Part shown: in pieces, positions 52,119 through 61,390 of the stretch
Position numbering within the stretch: the stretch's first letter is position 1
How the letters are laid out: the number at the start of each line of letters is the position of its first letter
NCBI GenBank assembly: GCA_965215825.1
Contig: CBDCEM010000003.1
Span: 1,984,001 to 2,048,000 of the forward strand
DNA: 64,000 bases
DNA from: JAWPMT01 sp965215825
Lineage (GTDB): Bacteria; Bacteroidota; Bacteroidia; Cytophagales; Cyclobacteriaceae
Direction: 5' to 3'
Notes under the pieces: generated by a model
The model's database searches: none
What the model saw: only the letters and a program-made list of their open reading frames with translations
What the model was told of the DNA's origin: nothing
Program-made: the position numbers and the translations under genes

Positions 52119-53531
52119 ATGTATGCCCAAAAGGTCGTAGGTCGAGAAGCACAGACGCAACAGGAACAACCGGGGCTCACTTCTGCCGCTAATACTCCGG
52201 AATGGTTTGTAGACAATCGTGCTGAAAATTCAAAAATCAACAGCCTGCAAATGGTGGCCAATAGTAGTAGTAGGGTACAGCAAATGGGTAATCTACAGGC
52301 AACGATACAGCGTACCAACCAGATATCAACTGTAGGTACAGACCAGCCGCTGCAAATGGTACGAGACCCTAGGTTGCAAGACATCATTGATGCTTTGCAG
52401 GTACAATACAACCATTTGGAGGCAAGTGTGGCCATGATCCGTGACCCTGAAGCATTAGATCTGGAAATTTTTGTATATGTAGAGGGGCTTGTTGAAGCGG
52501 AACAAAGCCTGAACGTCCTCATGCAACAAGGAGATTTTGATCGTACTGACGAGGAGAATGGTCCGTTAGTCACCTCCAGGCTCATGAGACAAATTGTAAG
52601 GAGGCAAAGGGCCTTTGAAAGTGGTACACTGATCAGCGATATCAGAGGTGTTCTCGAACAAAAGGCTAGACTCGCGGCATTGGAGGCTCAGTTGCAACAA
52701 CTTCAAGTACATGATGAGGTGGAAACCGATGATTCTTCAGATGAAGAAGAGACGGTTGGGGAGCGCCTGGAACATGCGATGGAAATCGAACGCGCACGAT
52801 TATTGGGAACAGGTATCCATAAAAACCTACTCTACCGGGACTTCTTTGTGAAGCCTATGGCTGAAGACGAAGTGGAAGCGGAATTCCGGGGGAATCAGAT
52901 CATGAGTTTGTTTATTGATAATTCTGATACCTTAAAGCTTCCGGGTTTTGGTAAACATACCCTCTCAAAGACCATCAGAACTAAAACCGGTAAAAAAAAT
53001 CCGCCAACAATAGCTCAAGACCAGGAAGTGTTGGTTACTGAACCTGCTACAGGTGATAATTTTAATGCGAAACAGAAGTATACAGCAGCGGAAATTTCAA
53101 GTATTGCCGAAGTAGCGGTTTACGATTATGTCGCGAACATTGGTGACCGCATGGTTAGCCAGGTAAACCCTGGAAATGTAATGGTAGATTCACAGCGGGG
53201 CCAGGTGACGGCTGTAGACAATTCTGTATCGAGAAGTGATATTCTAAGAAGTGGTACTAACCTGAACAAAGCGGTCAGGTCAGTGATCAGACGATTTGTT
53301 GGGAAAGGAAATTACAGCCCCCCACATGTCGAAAGTGGGATTGCCAGAGCCCTTGCCCGACTTGAGCAAGTTCTTGGCATGATCCGGGAAGGAGATGTTG
53401 AAGATATATCGGTCATCATTGACAAGGGCAGCTATCAGGCGAGGAAGTTTGCTGGTGTTATGGGAAAGAGTGAACACCTTATAAGTAGACGCATTATCAT
53501 CGTCCTTAAAAACCTCAAAGCCCGAGGATAG
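52119..53531 (+). CDS. putative contractile-injection-system cargo with kinase-like loop
   Basis: A 470-residue protein without signal peptide. Residues 24-60 read TPEWFVDNRAENSKINSLQM and VANSSSRVQQMGNLQ, close to the (F)VDNR...LQ..AN.S..VQQ leader seen in DUF4157-type injection-system cargo of Bacteroidota. The middle is a helical, acidic coiled coil. Residues 329-368 (AEVAVYDYVANIGDRMVSQV, then NPGNVMVD and TAVDN) resemble the YDxxxxNxDRHxxN...D catalytic and DFG-like loops of HipA/PI-kinase folds (D343, N353, D367). The His after DR is replaced by Met. No Gly-rich loop is evident. Kinase activity is inference. Confidence 0.55.
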   Translation: MYAQKVVGREAQTQQEQPGLTSAANTPEWFVDNRAENSKINSLQMVANSSSRVQQMGNLQATIQRTNQISTVGTDQPLQMVRDPRLQDIIDALQVQYNHLEASVAMIRDPEALDLEIFVYVEGLVEAEQSLNVLMQQGDFDRTDEENGPLVTSRLMRQIVRRQRAFESGTLISDIRGVLEQKARLAALEAQLQQLQVHDEVETDDSSDEEETVGERLEHAMEIERARLLGTGIHKNLLYRDFFVKPMAEDEVEAEFRGNQIMSLFIDNSDTLKLPGFGKHTLSKTIRTKTGKKNPPTIAQDQEVLVTEPATGDNFNAKQKYTAAEISSIAEVAVYDYVANIGDRMVSQVNPGNVMVDSQRGQVTAVDNSVSRSDILRSGTNLNKAVRSVIRRFVGKGNYSPPHVESGIARALARLEQVLGMIREGDVEDISVIIDKGSYQARKFAGVMGKSEHLISRRIIIVLKNLKARG

Positions 53532-53717
53532 CCGGAATTTCTATTTTCTGCTGCTACAGGATTATTGACCCAAACTTGTCGTTGATCAAGGAAACCTTTT
53601 TGCCGAATCGCGTGTCCTTGGTAAACAAATGAAGACTTGAAAATGACTGAAGTATGATTACATACCAATTCATTTTTATTCTTACGAACGAGGCATGAAA
53701 TTTGCGCTTGTCCAATA

Positions 53718-56150
53718 ATGCTAAGGGTTTTACTCACATACCTCCTGACCTGCAATCTGCTCTATCTTTATAGTCAGTCAGCTTATACGGGAACAGTAAC
53801 AGATATCGTGTCCGGATCTCCGTTGGATGGGGTATCTATAGATATGGTTATTGAAGGTGGCCAGGTGTCTACGGTCACAAATCAGGATGGACATTTTATA
53901 ATAGAGCATAACAACTCCGTAGCATCGGCTGATCAGCCTGTTGTCCTAAGAAATACTTTGGCCTGGAATGAGGAGCAATCCGTGCGTGTGGAGTTGTTTA
54001 GTCTGACGGGACAAGTACTCACCCGGGAACTAGCCGTAACCGATCGTTATATCATTCCATCCCTTTCGCCCGGTATGTATGTCCTGAAGGTAGAGGTAAA
54101 CCAATCGGTATTTGGTTATAAAGTGGTTTCCAATGGCCTTCAGACTTATCTGGTGGACCTAAAGGCCCGGTATTTTGAGTTTTCAGGCAGCAGAGATACG
54201 CTCTCTTTCAATAAGGAACTCTATCTCGAACGGACTACTGTAGTGAGTCAACCTGATGGTCACCTCAATATCAGAATGCTCCGATCTTTCTATCAGGACA
54301 GTGTGGATTTCTTACCGGAATTGAGTGATCCCATTGTTTTTGATTTACTGGGCGGCTCTCCATCTCGTACGAACCTTTCTGAAGTGACCAGTATCAAATT
54401 GATCTATGACATGGAGAAGCGTCAGATCTTCTACCAGAATACCTCCAAATACATCTATCATTTTCAATTTGCTGAACAGGTACTGGGGTACGATAAAGGA
54501 CATTTCACCTACAACCTTACCCAATACCGGGACCATCCGGACAGAAGATACCTGATGGGAAGTATCAATTACTATCACTCTCAGGATAAGTATGTTCTAC
54601 AACTGGTGACAGCCAATGAAATGACTTGTGGCCAACTGGGTACACTCTTCCATAAAATCCGGGACACTAGCTATTTTGGTGATGAGCTGGTGTTTTTGAG
54701 GCAAACTGAAAGGTATGAGGGTTGTAATGAGATCAATAGTATCAGTCCTGATGAACTGCTAGATGGTCAGAACTTTCAGGCGATGAACGCCGCTCGTAAC
54801 TATGGATTTCTGAAGAAAGTTCGCTTAGGGGAGCTGGAAGGTACTTATTTGGGGCGACGTGATTTAGTTGTGCTGGATGGCATTCCCAATGATATTCCAG
54901 TCGTAGCGGGGATCATCACGACGCAATATCAAACGCCTTTGAGTCACATCAATATTCTCAGCCATAGCAGGGGCACACCAAACATGACCCTTCGTGATGC
55001 TTTTGAAAGTGCAGACATTAACAGCCTGGAGGGGCAATTGGTATACCTGGAAGTGGCGGCAAACTCCTATGAGCTGAGGCTCGCAGACTTTGATGAGGCT
55101 GAAACGTTCTGGCAGCAAAATGAGCCGCAGGAAGTTGTAGTGTTGGAAAAGGACACGGAATTTACAGAATTGGTAAGCATGCGAGACGCGGATCTGTCCT
55201 ATCTGAATCGAATAGGAGGCAAGGCGGCGAATTTTGCAGAGATCACAAACCTGGTGGACCGAAGAGGTGTGTCCATGTCAGTGCCTGAAGGTAATTCGTT
55301 TGCCATTCCGTTTCATTACTATGAACAGCACCTGGAGCAGTCAGGCATCAGGACCTGGGTTACAGCGCTTTTAGCAGATACTGAGTTCAATGAAAACCCA
55401 GGATACCGAGCGGAAATGCTTGAGCAAGTCCGGGATAGCATCAGGAATTACCCTGTGGACGAGGAGCTGGTTAATGCGGTGGAGAACAAGATTGGTGGCT
55501 TTGCGGAGTTTGATGCCTTTAGGTTTCGGTCTTCGACCAACGCAGAGGACCTTGAAGGATTTACAGGTGCGGGACTTTACACCTCAAAATCTGCGAAGAA
55601 AGGAAATAGCAACAAGACAGTAGAGATTGCGATCGGAAAAGTTTGGGCAAGCCTCTGGAACTGGAGAGCTTTTGAGGAAAGAAGCTACTTCAGGATTGAA
55701 CACATGAGCTGCGCCATGGGAATTTTGGTGCACCGATCTTTTCCGGATGAGGACGCGAATGGGGTGATGGTTACCAGAAACCTCTATAACGACAATGAAG
55801 GATACACGATCAATGTACAGTTTGGAGAAGAGAGTATTGTTTTTCCTGAGCCCGGTGTGCTTCATGACCAAATTATCCTGTTCGATGGGTCGATTGACGG
55901 GAGAGAGCCTTTCCTGATTGAGTATTTGAGTTTTTCTAACCTGGCGGGATATACAGGAACGGTGATGACGGATGAGGAACTGAAAGAATTGGGCCATTTT
56001 GCCAAAACCATCAAACACCACTACTTTTTCAACGTACGCAACAACTGCAATTGTACTTACAATGACTTTGGCATGGACCTGGAATTTAAAGTGGATTCGA
56101 GGGTGTCACCGAGAAAAGTATATATCAAACAAGCGAGACCTTTTTACTAA
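53718..56150 (+). CDS. secreted PEP-synthase-like protein
   Basis: An 810-residue protein with an N-terminal signal peptide (MLRVLLTYLLTCNLLYLYSQ). Residues 22-60 look like a carboxypeptidase-regulatory strand set (YTGTVTDIVSGSPLDGVSID), and 75-135 resemble a T9SS type A sorting domain (VRVELFSLTGQVL...LSPGMYVLKVEV), placed at the wrong end. A PEP-swivel domain with PLSHINILSHSRGTPNM (His410) and a pyruvate-phosphate-dikinase N-terminal ATP-binding domain with IGGKAANFAEI and FRFRSSTNAEDLEGFTGAGL (about 600-620) follow. The PEP-binding TIM barrel of true synthases is missing. Function outside the cytoplasm is unclear. Confidence 0.78.
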   Translation: MLRVLLTYLLTCNLLYLYSQSAYTGTVTDIVSGSPLDGVSIDMVIEGGQVSTVTNQDGHFIIEHNNSVASADQPVVLRNTLAWNEEQSVRVELFSLTGQVLTRELAVTDRYIIPSLSPGMYVLKVEVNQSVFGYKVVSNGLQTYLVDLKARYFEFSGSRDTLSFNKELYLERTTVVSQPDGHLNIRMLRSFYQDSVDFLPELSDPIVFDLLGGSPSRTNLSEVTSIKLIYDMEKRQIFYQNTSKYIYHFQFAEQVLGYDKGHFTYNLTQYRDHPDRRYLMGSINYYHSQDKYVLQLVTANEMTCGQLGTLFHKIRDTSYFGDELVFLRQTERYEGCNEINSISPDELLDGQNFQAMNAARNYGFLKKVRLGELEGTYLGRRDLVVLDGIPNDIPVVAGIITTQYQTPLSHINILSHSRGTPNMTLRDAFESADINSLEGQLVYLEVAANSYELRLADFDEAETFWQQNEPQEVVVLEKDTEFTELVSMRDADLSYLNRIGGKAANFAEITNLVDRRGVSMSVPEGNSFAIPFHYYEQHLEQSGIRTWVTALLADTEFNENPGYRAEMLEQVRDSIRNYPVDEELVNAVENKIGGFAEFDAFRFRSSTNAEDLEGFTGAGLYTSKSAKKGNSNKTVEIAIGKVWASLWNWRAFEERSYFRIEHMSCAMGILVHRSFPDEDANGVMVTRNLYNDNEGYTINVQFGEESIVFPEPGVLHDQIILFDGSIDGREPFLIEYLSFSNLAGYTGTVMTDEELKELGHFAKTIKHHYFFNVRNNCNCTYNDFGMDLEFKVDSRVSPRKVYIKQARPFY

Positions 56151-56157
56151 ATCAACT

Positions 56158-56739
56158 ATGATAGCGATAAGAAAAAACCTATTCTACGTTTCTTTACTCA
56201 TGACCCTTGGTGTGGTGAGTTGCGCCGTTGAAGAGATCATTCAGCCGATTTCATTTTCAAGCCTTACCCTGGATGCCGGTTGGATCTTTGAGGGAGAATA
56301 TGAAGCTCATGTCTCACCTGCATCACCTGTAAATCCGGTTCCTCTATCCAGTTTTGGTCTTGAAATCAGGATAGATGATTGGGAAGATGTGGGTGTAGAC
56401 GTGGAAGGGGCCAACACATATGTTTCGGAAAACGCCATTGTGGAGTTTTCGATTACTTCAGATAGTGTCATTATGGTTACGGCAGATTCGATCTATGTTC
56501 CAGGTGAAGATCTGTCTGCCTTATTCAAAACAGACAGGGCCGGACGTAGCCGTTTTGATCCGAGATTCTCTTTAGATAGACTAATAGGCAGAAACCTCAG
56601 TTTCGACCCCTTTATCTTACAACTCGTCTGTACACTCGAGCGTGACCTTCATCAGACTTTCGTCATAGATCTTACCATGGATGATGGTCAGGGATATTCC
56701 ATACAGTCAAATATGGTACGGGTTTCGAAGGATGAGTAG
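56158..56739 (+). CDS. hypothetical lipoprotein
   Basis: A 193-residue lipoprotein. ATG 56158 gives MIAIRKNLFYVSLLMTLGVV followed by SCAVEE, a lipobox. The frame continues upstream inside the previous gene but without reason to start there. The mature part is beta-rich and acidic. It follows the PEP-synthase-like gene by seven bases and is surely cotranscribed, so it may anchor or assist that protein. No family recognised. Confidence 0.7.
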   Translation: MIAIRKNLFYVSLLMTLGVVSCAVEEIIQPISFSSLTLDAGWIFEGEYEAHVSPASPVNPVPLSSFGLEIRIDDWEDVGVDVEGANTYVSENAIVEFSITSDSVIMVTADSIYVPGEDLSALFKTDRAGRSRFDPRFSLDRLIGRNLSFDPFILQLVCTLERDLHQTFVIDLTMDDGQGYSIQSNMVRVSKDE

Positions 56740-56771
56740 GGTTTGAGACCCTCAGGCTCCGAGCAATTGGG

Positions 56772-57431
56772 TTAGATTTCTCCGCTACCTTTTTTCAGGA
56801 CCTGGGCAGGGTCTTCTTTTTTGATCTGTTCGATGAAGTGAGCATCCTCACCTTCAACTTTGACTGCTTCTTCTAAGACGTTCAGGATTCGTTTTTCAGG
56901 AATAACAACCACCGCAGCATCATCAGCATAGATGTAATCACCTGGTATAACCCGAATGCCATCTAATGCGATTGGGATGTTTACCGATGTAGGAACAACA
57001 ACATCTCCACCCCAACGAACTGCTTTCCCTTTGCAGTAGGATCCAAAATCGTAATTTTCGAACTCATCGAAATCTCGTAACCTGCCATCAGTGATCAATC
57101 CGTTCAGCTGATGGTTTTGGAGGCGTGAATGCTTGGTTCCTCCGCCCATTGATACATCTGAATAGCCATTGCTGGCCATCACCAGGACCTTTCCATTTCT
57201 CTGGTCACCCAGGGCCTCATAAAAGAGTCTGGCGTAGTTGTTGACTTCAGGATTGTCCAGGTCTGTTCTGACCGGGAGGTAGTTCATTGTTGCGGCCTGG
57301 CCAAAAACGACCCGTCCGGGAGTTGGACTTACCAGATCAAGAACAAAGCACTTGTGCTGGAACATCCTTCCCATAGCATCGACCAGTGATGCAGATTTGA
57401 TCTTCTTTACAAGTGATTGAAAATCGGGCAT
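56772..57431 (-). CDS. RraA family protein
   Basis: A 219-residue protein of the RraA / HMG-CHA aldolase-like family. GGGTKHSRLQNHQLNGLITD, then GRLRDFDEF (about 117-145) contains the ring of Gly, Asp and Arg residues that bind the substrate and metal in the aldolases (G..DG..RD). PGDYIYADDAAVVVIPEKRI is the closing family block. Members are oxaloacetate decarboxylase / aldolases or RNase E inhibitors; without RNase E context, an aldolase-type enzyme is more likely. Convergent with the lipoprotein gene. Confidence 0.85.
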   Translation of the reverse strand: MPDFQSLVKKIKSASLVDAMGRMFQHKCFVLDLVSPTPGRVVFGQAATMNYLPVRTDLDNPEVNNYARLFYEALGDQRNGKVLVMASNGYSDVSMGGGTKHSRLQNHQLNGLITDGRLRDFDEFENYDFGSYCKGKAVRWGGDVVVPTSVNIPIALDGIRVIPGDYIYADDAAVVVIPEKRILNVLEEAVKVEGEDAHFIEQIKKEDPAQVLKKGSGEI

Positions 57432-57656
57432 AATGGATATATGGTGGATTCGTCTTTTATTTTAATCAAAGGCTGAATTGCAAACATGGAAAATAAGCTT
57501 CTGGTTCCCATCTCAGATGATAACTAAAGATTAACTGAAATCAATCATTGAACAACGGAAGAGGTATCCAACGCATTTCTAAACTAAGTGACACTCTGAA
57601 TTTGCAATTAGCACATATTAAAATTACATTGTAAATGGTACAAACCTGATTCGTTC

Positions 57657-59843
57657 ATGTCTGATAGTTCAGAAGTTTTCCTGCAAGATTCATCGGATCC
57701 TATTGAGAAGCGGTCTGTATCTGAAACTCAGAAGTGTGCTAAACCCAGTAAAACTGCTGATACGGGCGTACAGGAAAAAGATCATGGAGGTATCAACACT
57801 TTACAAGGGAAAGTGGATGAAAGTGAGCGTGTTGATAAAATTTCTCATCTGCAGTTAAAGGTTGGAAGTAGCAGCCTTTCTAAGCAAACGGATACGAAAC
57901 CTCGAGTTAGTGGTTCGGGCTTACCGCCGCATTTGAAAGATGGCCTGGAGCAGTTATCCGGCTATGCGATGGACGATGTAAAAGTGCATTATAACTCCAC
58001 TGAACCTGCTCAGTTTCACGCTGATGCGATGGCAAAAGGTGCAGATATCTTTCTGGGTCCTGGCCAGGAAAAGCACCTGTCACATGAAGCCTGGCATGTT
58101 GTACAACAAAAGCAGAATAGAGTAAATGCTTCTTTTCAGTTTAAAGGTTTATCCTTAAATGATAATGAAACCCTTGAGAAGGAGGCGACCTTGATGGGAG
58201 TCAGAGCAGAAAGGGTTAGGGGCGAACAAGGAGAGAAGTCCTTGATACAGGCCAAAGCAGATGGGCCTCTACAGCTGGGCAAGAAGGAAGTTATCGCCTT
58301 TATCATGGGTACCCTGGCTCTGGGTCTTGAAGAAGCTCTGGTGTTTTACGAGTATTTATCCGACAATTATCGACTGCCGGTTATTGTTGGTGCTGTAGCT
58401 CTATATTGGCTGGAACCCTGGCTGCAACGGACATGGCAGGGAGTCAAGAAAAGATTGGCAGGACGAATCGGTGGAGGTCAGCAGGCGGGTGATGTTCCCA
58501 GAGTAACCAGAACATTGGATGGAGGAGGACTGGTTCCAAATATAACTCCTGAACTTGAAAGAGCTCATGTGCAGGATATCAGAGGCGATGCATATTTGCA
58601 AGAGGGTGAAGGTCATATACTTGCGAATCGCTATGATGTGACTGCCGCAGTTTTTAATGACACAGGTAGGGAAGTAGCCCCAGGAGTAACATTGATACAG
58701 AGCAACCTGGCCTATGGGAACGGTGCCACGTCTGGTATGTTGTTATTTGTCAATCAAAACCATTACATAACATTGGTCCGGGATGCAAGAGGTATTTATG
58801 AGGACCAGCATGGTACTCGTTATAATACTGGCATTAAAACAGTGGCCAACGGAGATTGTTTGATCGATGGACTATACATCATTGCCAATGATCTTAATGC
58901 CAGCCCCGAGCAAATTCAAACTGCCCGGAACTACATCGCCGATAACATTCCACAAGGAACGGTTCAAAATACATTAAACGGCATCATAACAGGTATGATA
59001 GCCGGGGAGCATCAACCGGGGATTGGCACCAATGTAGCGGCAATGATTCGCCAGGATACTGAATTATGGGAACCTTATCTCCTTGAACTTAGAGAGCGGA
59101 GGAAGAAGGCAGAATCAGAAACTTCGGAAACCAAGGGGCAAGAAAGTGACGGAGCGTCATCTGGGGATGTGGGGGCATTCAATTTCAAGACGTCCTATGC
59201 AGAAGTGTCAGATGAGGAATTTCGACGAGACTGGAATGCAGCTGTAAGATCAAAAAATAAAACTATTGTTGATCACCACAACAAGAGAAGCAGGGTTAAG
59301 ACGGAACAACAATTTGACGATTGGTTTGAGCAAGCAGAGTCATTGATAGCATCAAGGAAAGGTTCCAAATCTAAACCGAGACGAAAGAAACAGTCTTCAC
59401 CAAGCAAAGTTGCTATTCCTGCTCCATCCAAGTCATCACCTGCTCCTGATCCTTCATATACAGTATCCGGAATCTTTATGCAACGAGGGCCATACGCGGG
59501 AGCCATAGAATTTACTGTCTATGCAGGTAAAGCTTACCCGGGTAAAAAGGGTGGAGCTGAACCTTTGATCATTATTCCAATGAACGGAGGAGTTGAAATT
59601 CATGTCCACTTTCCTCCACCATCGATGCAGTCAGGGGACTACACAGCTGCTTCCTGGATAAATATTGATGGACCTAGCGGAAGATTATATAGTGGAGCCG
59701 GTGGAGTTATCGGCGCCGACCTTCTTCGACTTTTAAATGGAAAATCGGGATGGAGTAACCGGAAAGCCTGGGAGCTCACTTGTGCAGCTGAAAATCAGGC
59801 GTACAAGGGCAGGAAGAAAAGAAGGGATGAAGATGGGAGATAA
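57657..59843 (+). CDS. DUF4157 injection-system cargo protein with OTU-like protease
   Basis: A 728-residue protein, no signal peptide. Residues 88-155 form a DUF4157 domain (LPPHLKDGLEQLSGYAMDDV, then ADIFLGPGQ and LSHEAWHVVQQ with HExxH at 143-147), the mark of toxins loaded into extracellular contractile injection systems. Two hydrophobic segments follow (about 211-256). Residues about 335-425 look OTU-like, with NQNHYITL (His369) and NGDCLIDGLYIIAND (Cys401), His before Cys, as in circularly permuted OTU proteases. A basic linker (about 575-600) leads to a C-terminal domain of unknown type. No immunity gene or injection-system structural genes are near. Confidence 0.75.
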   Translation: MSDSSEVFLQDSSDPIEKRSVSETQKCAKPSKTADTGVQEKDHGGINTLQGKVDESERVDKISHLQLKVGSSSLSKQTDTKPRVSGSGLPPHLKDGLEQLSGYAMDDVKVHYNSTEPAQFHADAMAKGADIFLGPGQEKHLSHEAWHVVQQKQNRVNASFQFKGLSLNDNETLEKEATLMGVRAERVRGEQGEKSLIQAKADGPLQLGKKEVIAFIMGTLALGLEEALVFYEYLSDNYRLPVIVGAVALYWLEPWLQRTWQGVKKRLAGRIGGGQQAGDVPRVTRTLDGGGLVPNITPELERAHVQDIRGDAYLQEGEGHILANRYDVTAAVFNDTGREVAPGVTLIQSNLAYGNGATSGMLLFVNQNHYITLVRDARGIYEDQHGTRYNTGIKTVANGDCLIDGLYIIANDLNASPEQIQTARNYIADNIPQGTVQNTLNGIITGMIAGEHQPGIGTNVAAMIRQDTELWEPYLLELRERRKKAESETSETKGQESDGASSGDVGAFNFKTSYAEVSDEEFRRDWNAAVRSKNKTIVDHHNKRSRVKTEQQFDDWFEQAESLIASRKGSKSKPRRKKQSSPSKVAIPAPSKSSPAPDPSYTVSGIFMQRGPYAGAIEFTVYAGKAYPGKKGGAEPLIIIPMNGGVEIHVHFPPPSMQSGDYTAASWINIDGPSGRLYSGAGGVIGADLLRLLNGKSGWSNRKAWELTCAAENQAYKGRKKRRDEDGR

Positions 59844-59905
59844 GGAATCAAGGGACCATGTGGCATTAACGGAAGTGTTTGAGTGAACTACTTAAATATT
59901 TCCAT

Positions 59906-60043
59906 TTACTTAACAAGGAGCATCAGACTTCCGATGATACCAAGCACAGCGCTCATTTCGGGTTTGCTCGAGAATGAAGTCAAACTTGTGATGATGAAAG
60001 TCAGGCCCACGATTGAGACGTGTTTGCTAAGCTTGAGGTTCAT
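59906..60043 (-). CDS. 45-residue membrane protein
   Basis: A short frame MNLKLSKHVSIVGLTFIITS followed by LTSFSSKPEMSAVLGIIGSL and MLLVK, with two hydrophobic parts that could form one or two membrane helices. Its ATG lies inside the last codons of the 60027-60707 gene (17 bases overlap), typical of a coupled third gene of the sigma operon. No homologue recognised. Confidence 0.5.
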   Translation of the reverse strand: MNLKLSKHVSIVGLTFIITSLTSFSSKPEMSAVLGIIGSLMLLVK

Positions 60044-60707
60044 GCGATTCAATTTTAAATGATGAAGTATTGAGTTCGGACAGGCATTGTTTCAATTCAT
60101 GTAAATGAGAGCCGTATTTACTGCGTTGCCCTTGCCTGGCAACAAAGTAAATGACTGGAATGCTGGCTATTGTGATCCCCACCAGTGCAAGCACGCGCGT
60201 ATCTATGATGAAAGGTGCTCCCCAATACAATTGAATATAAGTGATCCAAAGTACTATGATCGGGGCACCAATGGTGTCGCTTAGGACGCTGGCCTTCATG
60301 ACGCTATTTAGTCGCTGGATCGTGCTGTCAAGTGCCTCTCTTAGGTTTGTCGTAGATTGCTCCAGGACAAGTAATTTGAGGTATTGTTTGCGATTGTACC
60401 AGGCAATGAACAGGATGAACAGAGACATGAAAGTCATCATATAATACCTCGTAGCATGAGGAATATAAGCGTCTAGCATTGAAGTTTGATCGTCTTTCAC
60501 GAATAGGGTGACTAGCCCGAGGAGAAGGGTAAGTATTCCAACAATAGTACCTGACCGTACTTTCGTCCGCAACCTGCGTGTGGCACTGGAAATTAATGAT
60601 TTGGATTGCATGGTGATCATTTGATGTATCTCAGTTCTATCGATCGACTGTTCTTGTTCTCTCAGTGAGATTTCTTTCCAGTGTGATTTTAGTTCATCAA
60701 GCTCCAT
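60027..60707 (-). CDS. membrane protein, likely anti-sigma partner
   Basis: A 226-residue membrane protein. The cytosolic N-terminus (MELDELKSHWKEISLREQEQ) is typical of the short helical anti-sigma-like proteins of Bacteroidota. Four hydrophobic segments follow: VGILTLLLGLVTLFV, YMMTFMSLFILFIAWY, IGAPIIVLWITYIQLYW and VLALVGITIASIPVIYFVA. Its ATG overlaps the end of the sigma factor gene by 11 bases. Inhibition of the sigma factor is inferred from operon and shape, not from a known domain. Confidence 0.75.
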   Translation of the reverse strand: MELDELKSHWKEISLREQEQSIDRTEIHQMITMQSKSLISSATRRLRTKVRSGTIVGILTLLLGLVTLFVKDDQTSMLDAYIPHATRYYMMTFMSLFILFIAWYNRKQYLKLLVLEQSTTNLREALDSTIQRLNSVMKASVLSDTIGAPIIVLWITYIQLYWGAPFIIDTRVLALVGITIASIPVIYFVARQGQRSKYGSHLHELKQCLSELNTSSFKIESHEPQA

Positions 60708-61209
60708 GATAACTGGTTTTAGATATTTCTCTGAGTTTCGTTTTGATCCGGTTCATTTTTACCCGGACATAGTTTTGACTGATGCCTGCGATGGATGCGA
60801 TCTCTTCATAATCTTTCTCTTCCAGGTACAACATGACGATGGCTTTGTCAATGGAGTTGAGCTGACTCAAGGACTGGTGCAACCATTGTTGCTTTTCCTC
60901 AAAATGATCTTCTGTAAGCGAGTCAGGTAATTGTATAGCCTGCTCAAATTGAATCGTGTCTCTAGGCTGTCGTTTCCTGATCCGCAAATTTTGAATGGCC
61001 ACATTGAGGCTGACCCTGTACAACCAGGTTGAAAATTTAGATTTACCCTGGAAGGTGGGGTAGGACTTCCATAATTGAATCAAGATTTCCTGGAAAAGAT
61101 CTTTTCTATCGTTAGCATCCTGGGCATAAACACGGCAAATCCGATGGATAATACCTTGTGATTGGCTTATCTGATCGAGAAAAGTTTGTTCCAGCGTCTT
61201 TTGATCCAA
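60697..61209 (-). CDS. ECF RNA polymerase sigma factor
   Basis: A 170-residue sigma-70 family ECF factor. Region 2: RICRVYAQDANDRKDLFQEI and KSKFSTWLYRVSLNVAIQNL. Region 4: LNSIDKAIVMLYLEEKDYEE and IASIAGISQNYVRVKMNRIK, the helix-turn-helix for the -35 element. Starts the three-gene operon with the membrane partner and the 45-residue protein. Divergent from the matrixin-like lipoprotein gene with a 181-base space between them. Confidence 0.92.
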   Translation of the reverse strand: MDQKTLEQTFLDQISQSQGIIHRICRVYAQDANDRKDLFQEILIQLWKSYPTFQGKSKFSTWLYRVSLNVAIQNLRIRKRQPRDTIQFEQAIQLPDSLTEDHFEEKQQWLHQSLSQLNSIDKAIVMLYLEEKDYEEIASIAGISQNYVRVKMNRIKTKLREISKTSYHGA

Positions 61210-61390
61210 TTTGATCCGTCTTTTGTCCTTGTTTGATAGGTTAGTTGTGGAAATTTCGCAGAATTACAGATTTGAAGAAAAAATATCAACCGATGTTGAA
61301 TGAGCAAACTGATTTTTAGGGAATTAGAACAGACATGAGGTAACCGTTGTTCAATTTGGGTGTCATTGGTCTGACTACTTTTACAAATCA

